Source of the DNA: Bacteroidales bacterium
Lineage (GTDB): Bacteria > Bacteroidota > Bacteroidia > Bacteroidales > P3
DNA length: 64,000 nucleotides
Assembly: GCA_017439185.1 (NCBI GenBank)
Contig: JAFRTM010000012.1
Coordinates: 186,001-250,000, forward strand
Direction: 5' to 3'
A program made the translations under genes and the position numbers. Positions 10,801 to 22,800 of the stretch are shown in pieces (the first letter of the stretch is position 1; every line of letters begins with the position of its first letter). Below the pieces are notes generated by a model, which ran no database searches, was not told the DNA's origin, and worked only from the letters and a program-made list of their open reading frames with translations.

Positions 10801-13800
10801 CAGCGGCGACTACACTTCCTACACTTGGACGGCTGTGACAGCAGGCAACGACAACCCGACACCGGGAGGCACGCCCACTGGCTACACAGCCACGGCCACT
10901 CCTTCCACCACCGGAAGTGTCACCTACCGCATAACCGTTACCGACAACAACACCTGCACAGGCTACACCGACGTCACGGCAACGGTGAACACACTGCCCA
11001 CAGTGACGGTGAACAGTCCGGCCATCTGCCAAGGGCAGACCGCCACTCTCACAGCCGGCGGAGCTGCAAGTTACACGTGGACACCCACCGATGACCTCAC
11101 CATATCAGGCAATACCGCCACGACAACGGTAGCCGGAACTTACACCGTGACTGGTACCGATGCTAATGGATGCTCCAATACTGCCACAGCAACAGTGACT
11201 GTGAACGCACTGCCTACGGTAACGGTAAACAGCCCGGCCATCTGCCAAGGGCAGACCGCTACGCTTACAGCTGGCGGAGCTGAGGATTATACCTGGTCAC
11301 CGAATATCGGCTTGACGATAACCGATGCAACGCACGGCAGTACGGCAACCACGACCACCGCAGGCACCTGGACCGTAACTGGTACCGACGCCAACGGCTG
11401 CTCCAACACCGCGACTGCAACGGTAACGGTTAACGCACTGCCTACGGTTACGGTTAACAGCCCGGCCGTCTGCCAAGGACAGACCGCTACGCTCACAGCC
11501 GGTGGAGCTGCAAGCTACACATGGACACCCGCCGATGACCTCACCATATCAGGCAATACCGCCACGACAACGGTAGTCGGAACATACACCGTGGAAGGCA
11601 CCGACGCTAACGGATGTAAGAACACCGCCACAGCCACCGTGACTGTTAACGCACTGCCCACCGTGACGGTGAACAGCCCGGCCATCTGCCAAGGTGAGAC
11701 CGCCGAGCTCACAGCCGGCGGAGCAGTGGATTATACCTGGTCGCCGAGCACCGGCTTGACGATAACCGATGCCACACACGGCAGCACGGCAACCACGACA
11801 ACGGCAGGCACCTGGACCGTAACCGGTACCGACGCCAACGGCTGCACCAATACCGCTACGGCCACAGTGACTGTGAACACACTGCCCACTATTACGGTAA
11901 ATAGTCCGACGGTATGTAGTGGAGAATCCGCTACGCTCACAGCCGGTGGAGCTGCAAGCTACACGTGGACACCCGCCGATGACCTTACCATATCGGGCAA
12001 TACTGCCACGACAACGGTAGCCGGAACCTACACGGTGGAAGGCACCGACGCCAACGGATGTAAGAATACTGCCACGGCCACGGTTACGGTGAACGCACTG
12101 CCCACCGTGACGGTGAACAGCCCGGCCGTCTGCCAAGGCGAGACCGCCACGCTCACAGCCGGTGGAGCTGCAAGCTACACGTGGACACCCGCCGATGACC
12201 TCACCATATCAGGCAATACCGCCGCGACAACGGTAGCCGGAACCTACACGGTGACAGGAACTGATGCCAACGGCTGCTCCAATACTGCCACCGCTACGGT
12301 AACTGTGAACACGCTGCCTACCGTTACAGTGAATAGTCCGGCCATCTGCCAAGGTGAGACCGCCACGCTCACAGCCGGTGGAGCTGCAAGTTACACGTGG
12401 ACACCCGACGATGACCTCACCATATCAGGCAATACTGCCACGACAACGGTAGCCGGAACCTACACGGTGACTGGTACCGACGCCAACGGCTGTACCAATA
12501 CCGCTACGGCCACAGTGACTGTGAACACACTGCCCACAGTTACGGTGAACAGTCCAGCCGTCTGCCAAGGTGAGACCGCCACACTCACAGCCGGTGGAGC
12601 TGCAAGCTACACATGGACACCCGCCGATGACCTCACCATATCAGGTAATACCGCCACGACAACGGTAGCCGGAACCTACACGGTGACTGGTACCGATGCT
12701 AATGGTTGCTCCAATACTGCCACAGCCACGGTAACTGTGAACACACTGCCCACGGTGACGGTAAACAGTCCGGCCATCTGCCAAGGGCAGACCGCCACAC
12801 TCACAGCCGGTGGAGCTGCAAGCTACACATGGATACCCGCCGATGACCTCACCATATCAGGCAATACTGCCACGACAACGGTAGCCGGAACCTACACGGT
12901 GACTGGTACCGATGCTAATGGTTGCTCCAATACTGCCACAGCCACGGTTACAGTGAATGCACTGCCCACCGTTACGGTGAACAGTCCGGCCATCTGCCAA
13001 GGGCAGACCGCTACGCTCACAGCCAGCGGAGCTGCGAGCTACACATGGACACCCGCCGATGACCTCACCATATCAGGTAATACTGCTACGACAACGGTGG
13101 CCGGAACTTACACTGTAACCGGTACCGATGCCAACGGCTGCTCCAACACTGCCACAGCCACGGTGACAGTTAACGCACTGCCCACAGTGACGGTTAACAG
13201 TCCGGCCATCTGCCAAGGGCAGACCGCTACGCTCACAGCCAGCGGCGCTGTAGACTATACCTGGTCGCCAAATACCGGCTTGACGATAACCGATGCCACA
13301 CACGGCAGCACAGCAACCACGACAACGGCAGGCACCTGGACCGTAACCGGCACCGATGCCAACGGCTGCTCCAACACTGCCACTGCCACGGTAACTGTGA
13401 ACACGCTGCCTACGGTTACGGTGAACAGCCCGGCCATCTGTCAAGGAGAGACCGCTACGCTCACAGCCAGCGGAGCTGCGAGCTACACATGGACACCCGC
13501 CGATGACCTCACCATATCAGGTAATACTGCTACGACAACGGTGGCCGGAACTTACACTGTAACCGGTACCGACGCCAACGGCTGCTCCAATACTGCCACA
13601 GCCACAGTGACTGTGAATGCAATGCCCACAGTGACTGTGAACAGTCCGGCCATCTGCCAAGGGCAGACCGCTACGCTCACAGCCAGCGGAGCTGTGGATT
13701 ATACCTGGTCGCCGAGCACCGGCTTGACGATAACCGATGCCGCGCACAGCAGCACAGCAACTACGACAACGGCAGGCACCTGGACCGTAACCGGTACCGA

Positions 13801-16800
13801 CGCCAACGGTTGCTCCAACACGGCCACCGCTACGGTAACGTTGAACACACTGCCTACCATCACAGCTACATCTGACCCTGTATGCGAAGGCGAAGATGTG
13901 GAGATTACAGCCAGCGGAGCAGCAACCTACACGTGGAGCCCGATGACCGACGTGACGCTCAGCGGAACGGGCAACAACATCGCCACGATAGACAATGCCG
14001 TCAACGGAGCGACTTACACCATCACCGGTACTGATGCCAATGGCTGTATCAATACCACTACTCACACCATAGTGGTTAGAGACTCTGCAGAACTAAATGT
14101 CACCAACGCCACACAGACGGTATGCCAGGGTGGTAGTATCACTCCCATCGTCATCACCTACGAAAACGCAACCGTAAATATTACGCCTTCGCTGCCGGAT
14201 GGTCTGACCGTCACACACGTGAACGCCACGAAAGACTCTATCTACGGTGAAATAACGGGTGCTACAAGCGGCCAGATATACACTTTCACTGTAAACGCCG
14301 ACAACGCCAATGACTGTGGCGACAAACAGCAGGTGTGCACCATCACCATCTCGGCAAGAACGGAGGTGAACCCGACTGTCAGCGGATGCGGCAGCTACCA
14401 CTGGACGTCAGCCAACGAAGACAGGATATTCACCGCTTCGATAGATACGGTAATCGGACCATACACCGACAGCCGCGGATGTGACAGTATCACGAACCTG
14501 CACGTAGTGGTGAACCCGCTTCCTAACCCCACGATGAACGACGTTACCGTATGTCTTGGAGGTAGTGCTACGCTCACCGTCAACGAGACATACGCACACT
14601 ATGTGTGGAGCAACGGTGTCGATCGCCGCGACTCGACGGTAGTCACCAGCGCTGTAGGCGAGACGACCTACACGGTGCATGTGACCGACGCCAACGGATG
14701 TGAAGCAGACGTCTCAGCCAAGATCATCGTTAACGAAGCGACGAAGCCGGTGATAACGGGACGCTCCACTATATGCAACGGTGACACCGACACACTGACA
14801 ACCACTACCGACTACTCCTCGTACACCTGGACTGGTGGCGACCACAACGACTCGCTGTTCGTAACCGCCACAGGCGACTACACGGTGACCACGATGGATG
14901 CCAATGGATGTACAGCCACCTCCGACCCGTTCCACGTCGAGGTGCTCGACCCGATAACCATAACCGAGAACTCAAAAGACTCGACATACTGCTATAACGA
15001 GGCAGCCGACTCGCTGAGCTTCACCGCTCACGGCGGCAACGGCAGCTACACCTACCAGTGGGAGATGTCAACCAATGGAGTTGACTTTACCCCCATAACC
15101 GGAGCCCAGGACACCGCCTACACCCCAGCCACCAACGTGGCGGCAGGTAGCTACACCTACCGCGTGACTGTGGATGACGGAATGGGATGCGGACCGGTGC
15201 AGCAGATTATCGCTGTAATCACGGTGAGGGAACCTCTGACGCTGACCGAGACCAGTCCCGACGCTGGATACTGTAAAGACTCGGCATCTGCCACCATCGG
15301 CGTAGTAGCCCACGGCGGCAGCGGCGAGTATGAATACCAGTGGGTAGTGTCGACCGACGGCGGAGCCTTCACCAATATCGCTGGCGCTACCAACGCAAAC
15401 TACACACCGACCACGACCACAGTGGGTGAACATGTATATCAGGTAACCGTGAGCGACAAGAAAGGATGCGGCGACAGCACCCGCACGATTGCCACCATCA
15501 CCATATACGACAACGTGGGCCTGGATATGACCAATGCCACTCAGGTGGTTTGTGCCGGCGGTACCATCACCCCGATAGTGATCACCGCCACCAATGCCAA
15601 CACCCCGACGGTGACAGGTCTGCCCGGTACGCTGAACTACGATCCGGTAGCCGGTACGATCACCGGTACGGTGAGCGGCAACGCCGGCGACGAGATAAAC
15701 TTCACCGTCAGTGCAACTGGTCTGCACGGCTGCGGCGACTCGACACTATACGGCAAGATAACCATCTCGGCAAGGACCGAGAAGGATTCGTCGGTGACCG
15801 CCTGCGGCAGCCTGCACTGGACCACTGCTAACGAGGATAGGACCTTTACCGCTTCGATAGATACACTTATAGGACCGTACACCAGCGCCAGCGGATGCGA
15901 CAGCGTGACGAATCTGCATGTCGTTATCAACCCCGTGCCGACTCCGGTGATAACGGGTACCGACCATATCTGTCTCGAAGATACCATCTTCCTCACCGCT
16001 ACCGAGGAGTATGACTCCTACTCATGGAGCAACGGTGCCACCACCCGTAACGACACGATAGTGCCGACGGTGGCCAACACTTACGACTACACGGTGACGG
16101 TGACCAAAGACGGATGCTCCGGCACTTCGGCAGTTCACAGCGTGACGGTATATACACTGCCGGTGCCTGTGATAAACGGCGACCACATCCTCTGCTACGG
16201 AGGCAGCACCACGCTGACCACCACGGTGTCTTACGACAACTACGTGTGGAGCAGCGGAGCACCTGACGTGAACGCCACCGGTGACTACACGGTGATTGCC
16301 ACCGACAGCCATGGCTGTAAAGACACCTCGGCAGTGTTCCATGTGGAAGTCCTCGACGAACTTACCATTACCGAGAACTCAGCAGATGCCACATACTGCC
16401 GCAACGAGGCGGCCGACTCTCTGAGCTTCACCGCCCACGGCGGCAACGGCACCTACACCTACCAGTGGGAGATGTCAACCAACGGTGTTGACTTCAACCC
16501 CATCTCCGGTGCCAACGACACAGCTTACACTCCTGCCACCAACCTTGCGGAAGGAACCTACACCTACCGCGTGACCGTGGACGACGGACTGAACTGCGGC
16601 CCGGTACAGCAGGTAATAGCGATTATCACCATACGTCCTGCCTTCGTGGTCTCCAACAGCAATAGTGCTACCGGATATTGCGAAGGTGCTACTGCAACTG
16701 CCATAGGCGTTACGCCGACTGGCGGAGCTGGCGGATACACCTACCAGTGGGCAGTGTCCACCGACAGTTCCAACTACATCAACGTCTCTACCGACAGCGC

Positions 16801-19800
16801 TTACACTCCGAACACCACCACGGCCGGCACCTATTATTATAGGATAACGGTAACCGACAGCGAGTGTGGCGACACCACGTTGCATGTGCAGACGGTGAAC
16901 GTATGGCAGCATGTAGGACTTGACCTGGTGGGCGACCTCAACCAGGCCAAGTGTATCGGCAGCGATATTGACTCGGTTCACGTTGTGGCGACCAGCGCCG
17001 CATCAGTGGATGTAACTATCAACCCGAGTACAATACCGTTCACATACAACGAAACCACCGGCAACATCGGATTTACCACTGCCGGCAATGAGAACGATGT
17101 CATAACCGTGACCGTGGTAGCCCACGGCGAGCATGGCTGCGGCGACTCGACATTGACCTTCAAGGTGACTCTGTCGGCCCTGACGGTTGTCAATAGGAAT
17201 GTCACCGAGTGTGGCAGCTACACCTGGACATCGGCTGCACACCCGTCCGAGGACGAGATCTTCTCCACCCCGGGCACCTACGACAGGTCGTTCGGTCCCT
17301 ACGCTGCAGTCAATGGTTGCGACAGCACCACCACCCTGCATGTGGTGATCAACCCCAACCCGGTACCTGTAATAACCGGCACGACGCCCGTATGTCTTGG
17401 CGACACCGCCGTACTGACCACCACCGAGGCTTATGCTTCATACGACTGGGACAACGGCGTCAGCACTGCCAACGACACTATAGTACCGACGGTGGCCAAT
17501 ACCTACAACTACACTGTGACCGTTACCAACGCCGAAGGATGCTCCGGCACTTCGGCAGCGTTCACTCTGACTGTCAATGACACTGCCATACTCTCGGCTA
17601 CCAACACCAGTCAGCTGTCGGTATGTCAGGGTGGCAACATCACACCGATAAAGATTACCTACGGCCACGGCACCATAGGATTTGAGTACAACAGCGCTGC
17701 CGGTCTGCCTGCAGGCCTGACATACAACGCCAGCGACTCTACCATCACTGGTACTCCCACAGGTGTCGCCGGCGACGAGTTCACATTCTCCATCATCAAC
17801 ACTAACGCCAACTGCGGCAACAAGACCGAGACCTGCACCATTAAGATCTCTGCAGTAACTGCTGTGAACGTGAATATCTCCGAGTGCGGTAGCTACAGCT
17901 GGACATCGACTGCTCATCCGACGGAGAACACAACTTTCGACACTCCGGGTACCTACGACATGACATTTGGTCCTTACACTGCAGTCAATGGGTGCGACAG
18001 CACAGTCAACCTGCATGTGGTGATCAACGCCAATCCGGTACCAGTGATCACAGGCACGACACCTGTATGTCTGGGTGACACCGCCGTACTGACCACCACC
18101 GTGGCTTACGATGCGTACGACTGGGACAACGGTGTTAGCACTGCCAACGACACTATAGTACCGACGGTAGCCAATACCTATAACTATACGGTGACTGTTA
18201 CCGACGGCAACGGATGCTCCGGCACTTCGGGTGTGTTCACTCTGACTGTCAACGACACTGCCATACTCTCGGCTACCAACACCAGTCAGCTCTCGGTATG
18301 CCAGGGCGGCAACATCACACCGATAAAGATCACCTACGCTAACGGCACCATAGGCTTTGAGTACAACAGCGCTGCCGGTCTGCCTGCAGGATTGACCTAC
18401 AACGCCAGCGACTCTACCATCACGGGCTCGCCCACTGGTGTTGCCGGCGACGAGTTTACCTTCACCATCATCGACACCAACACCAACTGCGGCAACAAGA
18501 CCGTGACCTGCACCATCAAGCTCGGTGCTCAGACCATAGTGGACAGCACCATCACCGGTTGCGGCAGCGTGGCATGGGCTTCGGCGGCACATCCTGCCGA
18601 AGATAGCACCTTCACCGTCTCAACCACCGTCAACTACGGTCCCTATACCGCAGTCAACGGATGCGACAGCACGACCCGCGTGCAGGTGGTGATCAATCCC
18701 AATCCGGTGCCTGTGATCACCGGCACGACACCTGTATGTCTTGGTGACACCGCCGTGCTGACCACCACCGAGGCTTATGCTTCGTACAGCTGGGACAACG
18801 GCGTAAGCACCGCCAACAACACGATAGTACCGACCACTTCCGGCACTACCAACTACACGGTGACCGTCACCGACGGCAACGGATGCTCCGGCACTTCGGC
18901 AGCCTTCGCTCTGGCAGTCAATGACACCGCCATACTCTCGGCTACAAACACCAGTCAACTCTCGGTATGCCAGGGCGGCAACATCACACCTATAAAGATT
19001 ACCTACGCTAACGGTACCATAGGCTTCGAGTACAACAGTGCCGCCGGTCTGCCTGCAGGCCTGACCTACAACGCCAGCGACTCTACCATCACGGGCTCGC
19101 CCACCGGTGTTGCCGGCGATGAGTTCACCTTCACCATCATCGACACCAACACCAACTGCGGCGACAAGACCGTGACCTGCACCATCAAGCTCGGTGCCCA
19201 GACCATAGTGGACAGCACCATCACCGGCTGCGGCAGCGTGGCGTGGGCTTCTGCGGCACATCCTGCCGAGGACAGCACCTTCACAGTCTCGACCGTCATC
19301 GACTACGGCCCCTACACCGCGGTCAACGGTTGCGACAGCACGCTCAGGTTGCATGTCGATGTGAACGGCGGCACGACACCGGTATTCAGCGTTCCTGACG
19401 AAGTCTGCGTCTCCTCCTCGCTTGCCAACGACAGCATTGAGATAAGCGTACAGGCTCTCACGGGCTACACCTATACATGGACCATCGACGGCGGCACCTA
19501 CGCTGCCAGTAGCCCGCATGGCGCAGACGGCGTGAGCGACACCAACCGCATCGTGGTCCGTTGGGCTACCGACGGCGACAAATCCGTGAGCGTGACTCTC
19601 ACCAACATCGCCAACACCTGCGAGGGTAGCGCGTCGAAGACCATACATGTACATCCTGTACCGGGCATCGCTATCGATGCTGTGGCTGGCGACATCTGCC
19701 CGCAAAGCGGCAACCTCACGCTGGAGGCAAGGCTCGACCCGGCCACGACGGCTGACTACACCTACACATGGGGTGGCGAAGTCACTGTGACCACGGCTGA

Positions 19801-22800
19801 ACCGGTCTCCTCTTACGACACCAACACTGCCACGGCAGTGATTCCTACCACCTCATGCGACACTACCTACAAGGTAGGTGTCGGCGTGAGCGACAACTAC
19901 GGATGTGCGGCAGTGGCCGACAGCGTCACCATAGTGGTCCGCGACGTTGAACCTCCGACGTTCACCCGTCCGGCTAACGACACCATCTACAAGAACGACA
20001 TCTGCGAGTACGACGCTTCGGTATCTGTGACGGGCGATGCCTCCAACCTCAACGACAACTGCACCGCAATCGCCGACCTGGTAGTATCCCACACCGACAA
20101 TATCGAGGATGGCTCCTGCTATGGCGAGACGATAATCCGCCGTGCTTGGCGTGTCACCGACCTCTGCGGCAATGTCTCCGACGCTGCCGACTCGATCCAG
20201 ACCATCGTGGTACGCGACACCACCTCTCCGGTAATTGTCGGACCGATCGACGATATCGAGGTCGAGGGATGTGACGCTACGGCTGTGCCGGAGGCTTACT
20301 CCAGCATCGAGGAACTGAGGTCTCACACCGCTGGCGTCAGCGACAACTGCTCCGACGATGCTCATCTCACACTCAGCGTGTCCACTGCGGCTCCGACTGG
20401 CTCTTGCGACAAGACAGTCATACGCACCTACACCGTCACCGACGACTGCGGCAACAGTACCAGCATCGACCAGACCATCACCATCACCTATCCTACCATG
20501 GTGGTGCCGGTCAGCGACACTCTGCCGGGTGTCTGCGAGAGCGACGCTGTAGTGCCGCCTGACGATGCCATCACTATCTGTGGCACTTTGGTAAGCCGTG
20601 TGCCTTATCCCGATGCGGCCACTTACCGCACCGTCGAGGCTGGCGCTGCAGGATCTACCTATATCACCTACACATACACCTACACAGATTGCAAGGGCGA
20701 CCACCTCTGGCACCGCACCTATCATATCACTCCCGAAGGGTTCACTCCTCTCGACAATGTGCTCGACACTGTGGCTTGCCCCTCCGACATTGTGCGTCCG
20801 ATACCGGTACCCACTCTGTCGGTCTGCGGCACCCCGATAGCGTTCGACTCGATAAGCGTGACCCATAGCGATGCAGCGTGCGGCGACAGCATCTTCAACT
20901 ACTCCTACGAAGTCAACGGCGAGTCCTACACCTGGCAGTACATCGTCACCTTCGAGCCGAGCGAGTTCTCGATGCCGGCCGACAGCGTGCGCCACGTCAA
21001 CTGCCCCTCGGCTATAGCCGATCCGGTGGCTGCTGGTCTCATGCCTACGGTCACCGACGCCTGCGGCAACGTGCTGACAGCGGTGGCTGTCTCGGCCGAC
21101 CCGACTCCCGCCTGCGACGGCACGGTGGTTTACACCTATAATTATAACGACTGCGCTGGCCACAGCCACGAGTGGCACTTCACCTACATCGTAGAGACGC
21201 CTGACTTCACCATCGCTCAGGCCGACGGCTCTTCGATAGTGGCTTGTGCCGCCGAGGCCATCGGTGCCGGCGAGACGGGATGCCCGTTCACACTGCCGAC
21301 CGTCACCTCGGCTTGCCTTGACGTGCTAACCCCAATCGACACCATCCTCGGCACCATGCCGACCTGCTCGGGCAATATGACCTACACCTACCTCTACCGC
21401 GACTGCGCCGGCCACGAACACAGCTGGACCTATACCTACATAGTCCGCGACACCGTGACTCCCACATTGACTGCACCGGTGGCTCAGCAGGAGGCTGTTC
21501 CGGCTGGCAACTGCCAATATGCGATACCTGACCTGAGCACCATCGTGCCGCCCTATTTCTCTGACAACTGCGGCGAGGTAACCTTCGTCTCTCAGTCGCC
21601 GGTCGCCGGCTATCCGGTTAACCAGCTGGCAACCGAGCAGATTGTGAACGTCGAGGTTACGGTCACCGATCCTTGTAATAATAATTCAGTCACGACGGTG
21701 GCGGTACGTGTGCCGGCGTCCGACGTCTCTGTCAACGCTTCGCGCGACGTGGCTATCTGCTTCGGCGATGCCACCAGCCTGTCGGCTACGGTGATAAGTT
21801 CCAACAGTGGCGCGACTCAGATGACCTGGAGTCCGGCCAACGGCTTGAGCTCCACCTCCGGCAGCCCGGTGACCGCCTCGCCTGCCGCGACTACCAGCTA
21901 CGTGGTTACTGCCATCGACGGCAACGGATGTGAGTCCACCGACACTGTGGTGGTAACTGTCCATCCGTTGGTGACGCTCGGCGCAAGCCCACTGCAACAG
22001 GAGGTCTGCGCCGGTGGCCAGATAACTCCCATAACGGTGGTGGCTGCCAACGCTTCGGTTTCGGTAGTCGGACTCCCGACCGGCGTCTTTTACAACAGCA
22101 CCACGGGCATCATAAGCGGCTTGCCGCGCGGCTCGGCTCCGTTCACCATCACGGCCACTTCGCTCTACGGATGTGACCCGGTGTCGCTGGACGGTGGCAT
22201 AGTGGTTACTGACACCATCAGGGATTACCATTCCGACGTGGCGTGCGACACCTACACCTGGACTCTCAACGGCGGCACCTACTCCACTACCGGCACCTAC
22301 ACCTACGGCTCCACCACGGCTCAGGGCTGCGAGAAGATCGACTACCTCAACCTCACTGTCAACCACCAGACCTACGGCATCGACAACGTCACCGAGTGCG
22401 ACTCCTACACCTGGGATCGCGGCAACGGCCAGACATACACCTCTTCTACCAACGCTCCCACCTATGTCTTCCGCAACGGCAACGCTCAGGGCTGCGACTC
22501 TACGGTTACGCTCCACCTCACCATCCACTACTCCAACAGCGGCGACACCTCGGTTCTGGCGTGCGACACCTACACCTGGTACGGCACCACCTACACCACC
22601 GACGCCGTGGTTCAGCAGCAACTCTCCAATATGTGGGGCTGCGACAGCACCGCAACACTCCATCTCACGGTGAAACCGTCCTACAGCTTCAGCCTGACCG
22701 ACTCGCTCTGCGATGGCGACACCTACCACTTCCACGGCGGCAACTACACCGTGGGTGGCACTTATACGCACACCTACCAGAGCGTCTATGGCTGCGACAG

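Noticed and set aside
10991-13846. CRISPR-like look of regularly spaced repeats
   Set aside because: The units are contiguous, 216/228 bases long, in frame, with no unique spacers, and no cas genes are near.
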